A stretch of DNA of 64,000 nt, taken from positions 124,001-188,000 of the forward strand of contig NZ_JAANOW010000002.1 of NCBI RefSeq assembly GCF_011758805.1, in the 5' to 3' direction. This document shows, piece after piece, positions 35,382 through 44,293 of this stretch (its first letter is position 1; each line of letters starts with the position of its first letter). The notes beneath the pieces are model-generated. The model did no database searches. It was not told where the DNA came from and saw only the letters and a list, made by a program, of their open reading frames with translations. This DNA is from Mycolicibacterium fluoranthenivorans (lineage in GTDB: Bacteria > Actinomycetota > Actinomycetes > Mycobacteriales > Mycobacteriaceae). The translations under genes and the position numbers were made by a program.

Positions 35382-36880
35382 GGCGTGGCCACCCCGTCGA
35401 GTTCTGCGTCGATGGACCGCATCTCGGGCATGCGCAATCCGCGCGTGCCGCGGGTGATCAGCAGGAACGCCAGGTAGACGGCGCCGACTGCGACCATCAC
35501 CAGGACATACAGCCAGGGATCGCGGAAGGAGGCGTCCCGGAACAGCGAGAGCTCGAACAGCAGCCACACCACCGCGACGATGATGATCGGCAGTTCGAAG
35601 CGGCCCAGGCTGAACCCGGCACTGGTGGGTAACTGCCGACGTTTGGCGATGTACAGCGCCACCGTGATCGTGTAGATGATCGCCGGCAGCAGCGTGGCGG
35701 CGGAGAAGAGTTTGAACAGGGCGTCGGTACTGGTCGAGAACAGGCCGAGGATCGCCGCCGCGACGACGGTCATGAACACCGTGGCGTTCAGCGGTGTCTT
35801 GAACCGGGGTGACACGGTGCCCAGCACCTGCCAGCCGGGGAACCGCTCGTCCCGCGACATGGCCCAGACCAGTCGAACGCCGGTCATCAGGATCACCAGA
35901 CCGCAGGCGAAGATCGCGATGGCCACCAGCACCAGCAGGGCGGTGCCCACGAAGGACCCGAGGATGTCCTGGATGACGTCGGCGATCGGTGTCCCGGATT
36001 GGGCGAGTTCGCCCGGGTTGCCGACCGCGGCCGTCACCACGAGCAGGAACAGGAAACCGAGCACGCCCGACGCCAGCACGGCCTGCCACATGGCGCGGGG
36101 GACCACCACCTCCGGCCGCTTCGTCTCTTCGGCAAGGTTCGCGGCGGATTCGAAGCCGACGATGGTGAAGGCGCCCAACAGGAACCCGAGCATCCACGGG
36201 CCGGCCGAGGTCGCGGTGCCGAAGCTCCAGTACTGCTCGGGGGACACCTCGCCGGTGGAGAACAGGTTGCCGACGTCGAGCTTGTGCGCGATGACGCCGA
36301 CGATGAGCAGCAGCGCGACCAGCGCGACCATTCCGACGAGTTCGGCGGTCACCGCGAAGTTGTTGACCCGTTCGGTCCATGTCGTCGACAGACCCACCAG
36401 CACAGCCTGCAGCACGAGCACGGTCGCCGTGATGAGAAATGCGGTGGCGGGTGTGCCCTGGAACCCGAACAGGGCCGGCAGCACGGTGGCGGCGACGGTG
36501 TAATCGACGGCGATGACGACGATGGCCAGGAAGGTGAACGAGATCCAGCCGGTGATCCAGCCGAGCACGGGATTGGCCAGCCGGGACACCCATTGGTAGG
36601 CGTATCCGGTGACCGGGATGCGGGCGGCCAGTGCACCGATGAGCAGTGCGACGGCGAGCTGGCCGACCACCACGATGGGCCAGGTCCAGATACCCAGTGG
36701 CCCTGAGGAATTCAGGACACTTCCGTATGTGGTGAAGATGCCGGTGGCGATGGAGACGAAGGCGAAGGCCACGGCGAAGGAAGCGAACCGGCCGGTGGTG
36801 CGCTCGAAGGACTCGCGGTAGCCGAAGCGGGCGACGCCGGACGGCTCTTGGCCGCCCGACGATGTGGAATCATGTGTCAT
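35378..36880 (-). CDS. APC-family permease
   Basis: 500 aa, about 12 hydrophobic segments; begins after a polar ~40-residue cytosolic N-terminus (FGYRESFERTTGRFASFAVAFAFVSIATGIF is TM1). GFESAANLAEETKRP is the conserved APC TM6-loop signature of amino-acid/amine transporters. Surprising next to a polyol-type kinase: the transported compound may be an amino-alcohol or hydroxylated amine. Cytoplasmic membrane. Confidence 0.9.
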   Translation of the reverse strand: MTHDSTSSGGQEPSGVARFGYRESFERTTGRFASFAVAFAFVSIATGIFTTYGSVLNSSGPLGIWTWPIVVVGQLAVALLIGALAARIPVTGYAYQWVSRLANPVLGWITGWISFTFLAIVVIAVDYTVAATVLPALFGFQGTPATAFLITATVLVLQAVLVGLSTTWTERVNNFAVTAELVGMVALVALLLIVGVIAHKLDVGNLFSTGEVSPEQYWSFGTATSAGPWMLGFLLGAFTIVGFESAANLAEETKRPEVVVPRAMWQAVLASGVLGFLFLLVVTAAVGNPGELAQSGTPIADVIQDILGSFVGTALLVLVAIAIFACGLVILMTGVRLVWAMSRDERFPGWQVLGTVSPRFKTPLNATVFMTVVAAAILGLFSTSTDALFKLFSAATLLPAIIYTITVALYIAKRRQLPTSAGFSLGRFELPIIIVAVVWLLFELSLFRDASFRDPWLYVLVMVAVGAVYLAFLLITRGTRGLRMPEMRSIDAELDGVATP

Positions 36881-36962
36881 GGATCGTGCTTTCTGACTGG
36901 TTTTGAATGTTCGGTCCCGCGGGCGGCGCTGCAACGCCGCCCGCACCCATTTCCGGAGGCTG

Positions 36963-37718
36963 TCACGCTGACAGCACGGCACCTCCCGCTTCGTGGATGG
37001 CTTCGGTGAGAGCCGGGTTGTGCTGATCGGTGATCAGCCCGCTGACCGCATCCAGCCCGCAGACGCGATGCGGTGCGATCTGGCCGAGCTTCGACGAGTC
37101 GGCCAGGATGAACGAGCGGGCGCTGTTGGCGATGATGGTGCGCCGAACGTCGACCTCGTCGAGGTGATAGTCGGTCAGACCCGCGGCCGCGTCGACCCCG
37201 CCGGACCCGATGAAGGCGATATCGGCGTACAGCTCGGCGAACATCGCCTTGGCGTGTGCATTCGAGCACGCCAGATCGCCCCCGCGAACGCGGCCGCCAC
37301 ACACCAGGACGGTGATCCCGGGACGACCCGCCAGCTCGACGGCCACCAGCAGCGACGGGGTGGCCACGGTGCCGCGCCAGCCGTGCGGGATCGCGCGGGC
37401 GACTTCGACGGCGGTGGTGCCGAGGTCGATGACGACGGTCTGCCCGGACTCCAGCAGCCCGGCCGCGACCCTGGCCATATCGGCCTTGGCCCGGTGGTGG
37501 ATGCCGGCGCGTTCGGTGAACGACGGTTCCTCGCCACGGGCTACGGTGGCGGCCCCGCCGTGCACCCGCCGCAGCGCCCCGCGTTCCTCGAGCAGGGCCA
37601 GGTCGCGGCGCACGGTCTCGGCGGAGACGCCGAGCATGCGGACGAGTTCGTCGGTACTGATCGTCGAGGCGGTATTGACCGCGTCGACGATGGCGTCGTG
37701 CCGGACAACCGGAAGCAT
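36963..37718 (-). CDS. DeoR-family transcriptional regulator
   Basis: 251 aa from the ATG at 37718 (TTG further upstream possible). N-terminal winged HTH RHDAIVDAVNTASTISTDELVRMLGVSAETVRRDL with the RRVHGGA hallmark, then the DeoR sensor domain (VIDLGTTAVEVARAI, FIGSGGVDAAAGLTDY, ILADSSKLG). Such regulators sense sugar- or glycerol-phosphates. It precedes the permease by 82 nt and likely controls the kinase/dehydrogenase operon via the direct repeats at 37732. Confidence 0.9.
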   Translation of the reverse strand: MLPVVRHDAIVDAVNTASTISTDELVRMLGVSAETVRRDLALLEERGALRRVHGGAATVARGEEPSFTERAGIHHRAKADMARVAAGLLESGQTVVIDLGTTAVEVARAIPHGWRGTVATPSLLVAVELAGRPGITVLVCGGRVRGGDLACSNAHAKAMFAELYADIAFIGSGGVDAAAGLTDYHLDEVDVRRTIIANSARSFILADSSKLGQIAPHRVCGLDAVSGLITDQHNPALTEAIHEAGGAVLSA

Positions 37719-37731
37719 GCGCGCCCACCTT

Positions 37732-37778
37732 GTGTGGATTATTGACTGCAAATGCCTGTAAGTGTGGGTTACTGACCG
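37732..37778. promoter_or_regulatory. Direct repeats, candidate DeoR operator
   Basis: GTGTGGATTATTGACTG (37732-37748) and GTGTGGGTTACTGACCG (37762-37778) agree at 14 of 17 positions and are spaced by 30 bp, about three helical turns, immediately upstream of the DeoR start. Direct-repeat operators are common for this family. The rest of the 312-nt region 37719-38030 shows no gene and no other clear element. Confidence 0.55.
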
Positions 37779-38030
37779 TGGGCCGTCAAGCGGAGCGGGG
37801 GCTCAGTGCAGCGCGTGATGAGGCGCCGATTGGCCGGCCGCGGATTCGTCTCTCGCCGCAGCTCGCGTATCACCGCCGTCGCCTACCATGAGGATCGGCA
37901 GCAGTGCGGCGCCGAGGACGTATACGGCGTCCGTGTGTCGGTCCCAACTTTGATGGCCACAACGGTGTGACGATCGATCTCAAGTCGAATGGCTCAACCG
38001 CGCCGCACGCGTAGCGAAAGGCCGCAGGCC

Positions 38031-38894
38031 ATGACTGAATCGATGAGACCGCACTTCGAAGACGTCCAGGCGCACTATGACCTGTCCGACGACTTCTTCC
38101 GGCTTTTCCTGGACCCTTCGCAGATCTACAGCTGCGCCTACTTCGAGCGCGACGATATGACGCTCGCCGAGGCTCAACTGGCAAAGGTCGACCTGTCGCT
38201 GGGCAAGCTCGGACTGCAACCGGGTATGACACTGCTCGATGTGGGCTGCGGCTGGGGCGCGGTGCTGCGCCGCGCGCTCCAGATGTACGACGTCAACGTC
38301 GTCGGGCTGACGCTGTCCAAGAACCAGGCCGCCCATGTCCACGCCGGCTTCGACGAACTCGACACGCCCCGCAGCCGGCGGGTGCTGCTGCAGGGGTGGG
38401 AGCAGTTCGACGAGCCGGTGGACCGGATCGTATCCATCGGGGCTTTCGAGCACTTCGGCTTCGACCGGTACACCGATTTCTTCGCGAAGGCCTACCACCT
38501 GCTGCCCTCCGACGGCGTGATGATGCTGCACACCATCACCGCGCTCCATCCCGACCGTGCGAAGGAACTGGGCATTCCGTTGACCTGGGCGATGGCCCGG
38601 TTCGCCAAGTTCATCCTCACCGAGATCTTCCCGGGCGGGCGGCTGCCGTCGATCGAGAAGGTCGAGCAGCACGCCGATGCCGCCGGCTTTCGGGTCACCC
38701 GTGAGCAGTCGCTGCAACCGCATTACGCCAAGACCCTCGACATCTGGGCGCAGAACCTGCAGGCGCATCGAGACGAGGCGATCGCCATCCAGTCCGTGGA
38801 GGTCTACGACCGTTACATGAAGTACCTGACGGGATGCGCCGATCTGTTCCGCAATCGCCAGATGGACGTCGTCCAGTTCACCATGGAGAAGTAG
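38031..38894 (+). CDS. Cyclopropane mycolic acid synthase family methyltransferase
   Basis: 287 aa. HYDLSDDFFRLFLDPSQIYSCAYF N-terminal signature, SAM-binding LLDVGCGWG (69-76), and FEHFGFDRYTDFF and PGGRLPS late motifs. SAM-dependent modification of meromycolate double bonds on AcpM (cyclopropane, methyl or hydroxyl groups). The exact paralogue (cmaA/mmaA/pcaA/umaA) cannot be fixed by eye. It is not functionally tied to its neighbours and strongly supports a mycolate-producing host. Start at MTES or MRPH. Confidence 0.93.
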   Translation: MTESMRPHFEDVQAHYDLSDDFFRLFLDPSQIYSCAYFERDDMTLAEAQLAKVDLSLGKLGLQPGMTLLDVGCGWGAVLRRALQMYDVNVVGLTLSKNQAAHVHAGFDELDTPRSRRVLLQGWEQFDEPVDRIVSIGAFEHFGFDRYTDFFAKAYHLLPSDGVMMLHTITALHPDRAKELGIPLTWAMARFAKFILTEIFPGGRLPSIEKVEQHADAAGFRVTREQSLQPHYAKTLDIWAQNLQAHRDEAIAIQSVEVYDRYMKYLTGCADLFRNRQMDVVQFTMEK

Positions 38895-39864
38895 GCGTCC
38901 CGGCGACCTGCACGATCACCTTCCCGACCGCCCGCCCGTCGGCGACATGCCGCAGCGCCGCGGCCGCTTCCTCGAGCGGATAGACCGCGCCGACGTGGGG
39001 CTGCACCGCGCCGGTGGCCAGCAACGTGGCCAGTTCCGCCTCGTTGCGGGCGAACTCCTCGGGTGGTACGTCCTGGAACTGGAAGCCCCGCAGCACAACA
39101 CCTTTCACCAGCACCAGGTTCAGCGGGATGTGCGGGATGGTGCCGGATGCGTAGCCGACGGTGACGAACCGGCCGCCGCGGCGCAGCGCGCGCAGCGCGG
39201 GCTCGGACAGGTGGCCACCCACCGGGTCCAGCACGGCGTGGGCGCCATCGGGCACCGCGTCCCGCAGAGCGGCTCGCAGCTCGCCGGCGCGGTGGTTGAC
39301 CACCGCGTGCGCACCGTATTGCCTTGCGGTGGAGAGCTTCTCCGCCGAGGAAGCGACCGCGGTCACCCGGGCGCCCAGCGCTGTGGCCAGTTGCACGGCC
39401 GCCAACCCGACGCCACCGCCGGCGCCCAGCACGATCACCTCGTCGTCGGCCTGTATCCGTGCCGCCGAGCGCAACGCGTGATGGGCGGTGCGATACGCGA
39501 CCCCGGATGCGGCCGCCGTGTGATCATCGATCGTGTCGGGGAGGTGGGCGAGCGCGGCGCTCGACAGGCACACCTGCTCGGCGAACATGCCGAACATACC
39601 GGTGGCCGTCACCCGGTCGCCGACCGCGAAACCCGGCACCCCGGAAGATATTTCACTGACGACGCCGGCGCACTCGCTGCCGGGGACGAACGGGGGCGGG
39701 ACCTTGATCTGGTACTCGCCGGCGACCAGCAACACGTCAGGGAAGTTCACCGCCGACGCCCGGATATCGACACGCACCTGACCAGGGGTCAGGACGGGGG
39801 CCGGGACGGCACGGACCTGCACCACCTCGGGTGGTCCGTAGAACGGGCAGACGGCCGCTCTCAC
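38878..39864 (-). CDS. NADPH:quinone reductase / zinc-less MDR alcohol dehydrogenase
   Basis: 328 aa. MDR fold: SAVNFPDVLLVAGEYQ and PFVPGSECAGVV, then cofactor motif VLGAGGGVGLAAVQLA. Lacks the structural-zinc cysteine lobe, so QOR-type. Its 3' end overlaps the convergent mycolate methyltransferase by 17 nt. It follows the phosphotransferase gene with a 4-nt overlap and thus belongs to the FadE/phosphotransferase operon. Confidence 0.9.
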   Translation of the reverse strand: MRAAVCPFYGPPEVVQVRAVPAPVLTPGQVRVDIRASAVNFPDVLLVAGEYQIKVPPPFVPGSECAGVVSEISSGVPGFAVGDRVTATGMFGMFAEQVCLSSAALAHLPDTIDDHTAAASGVAYRTAHHALRSAARIQADDEVIVLGAGGGVGLAAVQLATALGARVTAVASSAEKLSTARQYGAHAVVNHRAGELRAALRDAVPDGAHAVLDPVGGHLSEPALRALRRGGRFVTVGYASGTIPHIPLNLVLVKGVVLRGFQFQDVPPEEFARNEAELATLLATGAVQPHVGAVYPLEEAAAALRHVADGRAVGKVIVQVAGTPTSPW

Positions 39865-40880
39865 CGGTAGTCGCTGGCCTCGGCGAGTTCGGCCGCCGAG
39901 CGCATCAGATCGGCGACCACCGGCCCGAACGCCAGCAGCTTCTCGTCATCGCCGGCGCGTTGAAATCCCTGCTCCAGCACGATCGCAAGCTTCCACTTCG
40001 CCAGCACCAGGTAGTAGTCCACATCGTCGACCTGGCGTCCGGACACCTCGGCGTAGTGCGCGACCACCTGATCTTGTGAGGGCATGCCCTGCATGTCGAC
40101 ATATCCCGACTCGGCGGCCTCGGGCGCGCCGGTGTCAACCGGCCAGCCCTGCACCATCCATGCCAGATCGAGTTTCGGATCGCCGACGGTGCCCATCTCC
40201 CAGTCCACGATCGCAGCGAGTGTGGCCGGCGCGCCGTGCCGGTACATCACGTTGGCGAACTGGTAGTCGCCATGCATCAGGCCGGGGATGAAATCCAGTG
40301 GGCGATGCGTGCGCAACCACTCCGTCGCGACCGCGAGGCCGTCCAGCTCACGGGCTTTGATCCGGTCATAGAAGCCGGTCCAGCGCGCGACCTGACGGTC
40401 GTGATAGCCGTCGGGGCGGCCCAGATCGCTCAATCCCCGGGCCTGCCAGTCCACCTGGGACAGCAGCGCGATTCCCTCGGCCAGTTGATAGGCCAGCGCC
40501 GGCCGCAGCGAGTGATCGGAGTTGAACGGCTCAGGCCAGTGCCGCGAGTCCATCGGCGACCACCCGTCGACGAACCCCATGAGGTAGAAGGGCCGGCCCA
40601 GAACCTTCGGGTCCGAACAGACCCCGACCGCTTTGGTGTGCGGGACGTCGGTGCCGTCGAGCGCCTCGATGATGCGCCACTCCCGGAGAATGCCGTTGTC
40701 GCGGTCGGCCGGTGCGCCCGGCGGAGGCATCCGCAGGACGCACTCGTGCTCTCCTCGGGTGATGCGGTAGATGACGTTCTGCGTACCGCCGGAAAGGAAC
40801 TGGATATCGGTCGGCTCACCCTTGCCGGGGATGTCGGCCTCGTCCAGCCAAGTCGACAGCCGGGTGATGTCCAGCGTCAC
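39861..40880 (-). CDS. APH-family phosphotransferase (ACAD10/11-type kinase partner)
   Basis: 339 aa from the GTG overlapping the acyl-CoA dehydrogenase stop. Kinase catalytic loop HGDYQFANVMY (His203-Asp205) and metal-binding DWEMGTVGDPKLDLAW (Asp226 onwards). In eukaryotic ACAD10/11 an APH domain and an acyl-CoA dehydrogenase are fused, and bacterial levulinate pathways use an APH-type kinase on 4-hydroxyacyl-CoA (established knowledge). The adjacency here suggests phosphorylation of a hydroxyacyl-CoA before elimination by the neighbouring dehydrogenase-like enzyme. Confidence 0.9.
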   Translation of the reverse strand: MTLDITRLSTWLDEADIPGKGEPTDIQFLSGGTQNVIYRITRGEHECVLRMPPPGAPADRDNGILREWRIIEALDGTDVPHTKAVGVCSDPKVLGRPFYLMGFVDGWSPMDSRHWPEPFNSDHSLRPALAYQLAEGIALLSQVDWQARGLSDLGRPDGYHDRQVARWTGFYDRIKARELDGLAVATEWLRTHRPLDFIPGLMHGDYQFANVMYRHGAPATLAAIVDWEMGTVGDPKLDLAWMVQGWPVDTGAPEAAESGYVDMQGMPSQDQVVAHYAEVSGRQVDDVDYYLVLAKWKLAIVLEQGFQRAGDDEKLLAFGPVVADLMRSAAELAEASDYR

Positions 40881-42178
40881 AGGTTGCCGACCTCCAGTTC
40901 CAGGAACTGCGCGTACTTGGCCTGCGCGGCTTCGCGTTTGCGCGGAATCCACTCGGAGGGCCACAGATCGTCGCTCGCCGAATAGCCCCGCAGCACCTGC
41001 TTGGCCACCGTGGTCTTGTGCACCTCGGTGGGTCCGTCGGCCAACCCCATCACCGCGGCCCCGGTGACCATGCCGAGGAAGGGCATCTCGTTGGTGACGC
41101 CGAGTGCGCCGTGCACCTGCATGGCCCGCCAGGCGATGTCGTGCAGCACCGTCGGCATCACCACCTTGACCGCGGCGATGTCCTTGCGCACCTTCTTGTA
41201 GTCGTTGTATTTGTCGATCTCCCACGCGGTGTAGAGCACCAGGAGCCGGAACTGGGTGAGTTGGGCGTAGGAATCGGCGATATAGGCCTGGATGGCCTGC
41301 TTGTCGGCCAGTAGGCTGCCCGCGGTCTGGCGGCTGAGCGCCCGCTCGCACATCATGTCGAGTGCCTTCTGCGACAGGCCGATGGTGCGCATGGCGTGGT
41401 GGATCCGCCCGCCGCCCAGTCGCGTCTGGGCGATGACGAAGGCCTGGCCCTCACCACCGAGCAGCGCCGAATCCGGCACCCGCACATTGTCATAGTGGAT
41501 GAGTGCGTGGGAGCCCTGACCGTCGGACTCGCCGTACAGCCCACAGTTGCGTTCGATGGTCACCCCGGGGGTGTCGGTGGGCACCAGGAACATCGACATG
41601 CCCTGGTAGGGGCTGACATCCGGATTGGTCACCACCATGACGATGAGGAAGGACGAGGTGGAGGCGTTCGAGGAGAAGAACTTGTACCCATTGATGACCC
41701 AATCATCCCCATCGCGCACCGCGGCGGTCTTGAACTGGGTGGGGTCGGCCCCGCCCTGGGGCTCGGTCATCGAGTAACAGGAGAAGACCTCCCCGTCGAG
41801 CAGCGGACGCAGATAGCGTTCCTTCTGTTCGGGGGTGCCGTAGTGCGCGATGATCTCGGCGTTGCCCGTATCGGGTGCCTGGCAGCCGAAGATGACCGGC
41901 GCCCATTGCGAGCGGCCCAGGATCTCGTTCAGCAGAGCGAGTTTCAGCTGTCCGTATCCCTGCCCACCCAAATCCGGTCCGAGATGGGTGGCCCACAGCC
42001 CCTTCTGGCGTACCCGTTCCTTGAGGGGATCCACCACGGCGCGGCGGGTGTCGTCGAGCGGGGTGAACTGCAGATGCGGCCAGATCAGATCGAGTGGTTC
42101 GACCTCGTCCCGCACGAAGTCATCGGCCCAGTCCAGTAGTTCCTGGAACTGCGGATCGGTGTCGAAATCCCATGCCAT
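40877..42178 (-). CDS. Acyl-CoA dehydrogenase (FadE, ACAD10/11-like partner)
   Basis: 433 aa from the ATG with AAGGAGC upstream. FSCYSMTEPQGGADPTQF, FKFF-type FAD region (YKFFSSNAST) and QVHGALGVTNEMPF, with DGPTEVHKTTVAKQVLR at the C-terminus. Longer than short-chain dehydrogenases and of the ACAD11-like branch. Pairing with the phosphotransferase implies a role in degrading hydroxylated acyl-CoAs. Confidence 0.92.
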   Translation of the reverse strand: MAWDFDTDPQFQELLDWADDFVRDEVEPLDLIWPHLQFTPLDDTRRAVVDPLKERVRQKGLWATHLGPDLGGQGYGQLKLALLNEILGRSQWAPVIFGCQAPDTGNAEIIAHYGTPEQKERYLRPLLDGEVFSCYSMTEPQGGADPTQFKTAAVRDGDDWVINGYKFFSSNASTSSFLIVMVVTNPDVSPYQGMSMFLVPTDTPGVTIERNCGLYGESDGQGSHALIHYDNVRVPDSALLGGEGQAFVIAQTRLGGGRIHHAMRTIGLSQKALDMMCERALSRQTAGSLLADKQAIQAYIADSYAQLTQFRLLVLYTAWEIDKYNDYKKVRKDIAAVKVVMPTVLHDIAWRAMQVHGALGVTNEMPFLGMVTGAAVMGLADGPTEVHKTTVAKQVLRGYSASDDLWPSEWIPRKREAAQAKYAQFLELEVGNL

Positions 42179-42180
42179 GG

Positions 42181-42846
42181 CTAGCTCCTTTGATATCCGG
42201 CGATGAGGGTGACGATGTCTGCGCCGACCACGTCGGCGAAGGGACGGTTTCCGAACGCGCCGGCGGCCCAATGTCGGGCGCCCTCACTGACCAGCGTCAT
42301 GGCCAGATAGGCCAGGTGTGTGACATCGGTGTGGGTGGGCAGTTTTCCGTCGGCGACGGCACGGTCGAACAGCGCGGTGAACATCCCGCTGTCGAGGTCG
42401 GGGGTGTCGCGGCCGAGTCCGCCGGCGGTATCCGCCATGATCCGGTGTTCGTGGCGGTAGCCCTCGAGAATCGTCTCGATGATCAACTCGCGTGGATTGC
42501 GGGCCATGGACCGCTCCAGATCCGACAGCGCCGCGGCGATGACCGCGGGCATGTCGTAGTCACCGACGAGCATGTCAGCGACGACGCGCTGAGCCGACCG
42601 GGTGGACATCACGCCCACCTCGAACAGCACGTCCTCCTTGCGCGGGAAGTAGAAGTAGAACAGCGCCTTGGAGACGCCGGCGGCCCTGCAGATATCGGCC
42701 ACGGTGGTGGTCGCGTACCCGCTGGTGCGCCACAGGGCCATCGCCGCCTGTACCAGCGCACGTTTGGTCTCCTTGGACCTGGCCTGTGCCAGGGAGGCGC
42801 GACGCTGACCACGGTCAGGCGCGGACACCGCGCGGGAACCCGGCAT
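42181..42846 (-). CDS. TetR-family transcriptional regulator
   Basis: 221 aa from the ATG at 42846; the 39 upstream residues of the open frame run through the operator and are rejected. HTH: TKRALVQAAMALWRTSGYATTTVADICRAAGVSKALFYFYFPRKEDVL. Located 2 nt before the FadE gene and divergent from the P450 at 43013. Probably autoregulates through TTGACC-AG-GGTCAA at 42875. Confidence 0.88.
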   Translation of the reverse strand: MPGSRAVSAPDRGQRRASLAQARSKETKRALVQAAMALWRTSGYATTTVADICRAAGVSKALFYFYFPRKEDVLFEVGVMSTRSAQRVVADMLVGDYDMPAVIAAALSDLERSMARNPRELIIETILEGYRHEHRIMADTAGGLGRDTPDLDSGMFTALFDRAVADGKLPTHTDVTHLAYLAMTLVSEGARHWAAGAFGNRPFADVVGADIVTLIAGYQRS

Positions 42847-42874
42847 ATCAGCACGATAACTCCGGCGGTCATAT

Positions 42875-42888
42875 TTGACCAGGGTCAA
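42875..42888. promoter_or_regulatory. Palindrome TTGACC-AG-GGTCAA, candidate operator of the 42181 TetR
   Basis: Perfect 6-bp arms around AG, 29 nt upstream of the TetR start. Distinct in sequence from the GAGAAT operator 80 nt away, so the 42.9-kb divergent region seems to have one site for the local TetR and one for a distant regulator. Confidence 0.55.
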
Positions 42889-42967
42889 CTTTCGGCGTCG
42901 GTCCGACGAGAACGGTACGCGCCCGTTGACGGAGTTCGGCCACTGTGGAAACCTGATACGCAAAGAT

Positions 42968-42982
42968 GAGAATTACATTCTC
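42968..42982. promoter_or_regulatory. Palindromic operator GAGAAT-N3-ATTCTC (site 3)
   Basis: GAGAATTACATTCTC, 31 nt upstream of the P450 ATG, containing TACATT as a possible -10. Third copy of the operator found at 16552 and 22014. Confidence 0.7.
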
Positions 42983-43012
42983 GTCGAATGAGATTGCCGA
43001 AACGGAGCACAG

Positions 43013-44293
43013 ATGGCGGACGGCCTGACCGAGTTGGATTTCTTCCGGGACCCGCAGCTGGTCGAGGATCCCTACCCGTATTTCGAGGCGCTGCGCAGTG
43101 GCTGCCCGGTTCACCGGAACGGCCCACACGGCGTGACCATGGTGACCGGCTGGGACGAGGCCGTCCAGGTCTACAACGACGCCGACACGTTCTCCTCGGT
43201 CACGTCGGTCACCGGTCCGTTCCCGGGGTTTCCGGTGCCGTTGGAAGGCCTGACCAAGGATGAGGTCAACGCCCTCATCGAGAAGCACCGCAACGAGCTT
43301 CCGTTCAGCGATCAGCTGCCGACGCTGGACCCACCGACCCACACCGATCACCGTGCGCTGCTCATGCGTTTGATCACCCCCAAGCGCCTCAAGGAGAACG
43401 AGGACGCGATGTGGAAGCTCGCCGACGAGGTGCTCGACACCTTCCTCGATGGCGGCCGGGGTGAGTTCATCAAGGGCTTCGCGAGCCCGTTCACCTTGCT
43501 GGTGATCGCCGATCTGCTGGGTATCCCGGAAGAAGATCGGGACAGCTTCATCGATGGCATCAGCCACAACGCGGGCGGCGGGGTCGGGGGTACCGGCGAC
43601 GAAGCCCTGGCGCACAGCCCGCTGGAATTCCTCTATGACCTGTTCGCGTCCTACGTCTCGGAGCGGCGCGAGAACCCACGTGACGACGTGATGACCGGGA
43701 TGGCGACCGCGACCTTCCCGGACGGCTCCATCCCCGACGTCGGTGATGTCGCCCGGGTGGCGACGAATGTCTTCTCCGCAGGCCAGGAAACGACCGTCCG
43801 CCTGCTGGGCACGGCCCTGAAAGTCATCGCCGAGCAGCCCGCGGTCCAGGCCGCGTTACGCGAAGATCGCAGCCTCATACCGAATTTCATCGAGGAGGCG
43901 TTGCGGATCGAGAGCCCGGTCAAGGGTGACTTCCGGTTGTCGCGCTGCCCCGTGACTGTCGGCGAGACCGAGCTCGGTTCGGGTACCACCGTCATGGTGC
44001 TCAACGGCGCCGCCAACCGCGACCCACGCCGGTTCTCCGATCCCGACACCTTCGACCCGGCCCGCAAGAACGCTCGCCAGCATCTGGCCTTCGGGCGAGG
44101 CATCCACAGCTGCCCGGGTGCACCGCTGGCCCGCGCGGAAACCAAAGTGGCCCTGGAGCGACTGCTGGACCGCACCACCGATATCCGGATCGCCGAGGAC
44201 AAGCACGGTTCTGCCGACAGCCGCCGGTACAGGTACATCCCGACGTTCATCCTGCGCGGGCTGGTCGATCTGCACCTGGAGTTCGACACGTGA
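43013..44293 (+). CDS. Cytochrome P450
   Basis: 426 aa. I-helix AGQETT at 256-261 (Gln in place of the usual His/Asp before the Glu), EEALR at 294-298, haem loop FGRGIHSCPG at 360-369 with Cys367. The DPPTHTDHR C-helix motif is clear. Soluble class I P450 with its own ferredoxin directly downstream (GTGA overlap). Likely controlled together with the Rieske operon via the shared palindrome. Confidence 0.95.
   Translation: MADGLTELDFFRDPQLVEDPYPYFEALRSGCPVHRNGPHGVTMVTGWDEAVQVYNDADTFSSVTSVTGPFPGFPVPLEGLTKDEVNALIEKHRNELPFSDQLPTLDPPTHTDHRALLMRLITPKRLKENEDAMWKLADEVLDTFLDGGRGEFIKGFASPFTLLVIADLLGIPEEDRDSFIDGISHNAGGGVGGTGDEALAHSPLEFLYDLFASYVSERRENPRDDVMTGMATATFPDGSIPDVGDVARVATNVFSAGQETTVRLLGTALKVIAEQPAVQAALREDRSLIPNFIEEALRIESPVKGDFRLSRCPVTVGETELGSGTTVMVLNGAANRDPRRFSDPDTFDPARKNARQHLAFGRGIHSCPGAPLARAETKVALERLLDRTTDIRIAEDKHGSADSRRYRYIPTFILRGLVDLHLEFDT

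Noticed and set aside
33957..36593. 878-residue fusion frame containing the FGGY kinase
   Set aside because: The N-terminal ~400 residues are a shadow of the permease gene; the kinase starts at the GTG overlapping the permease stop.
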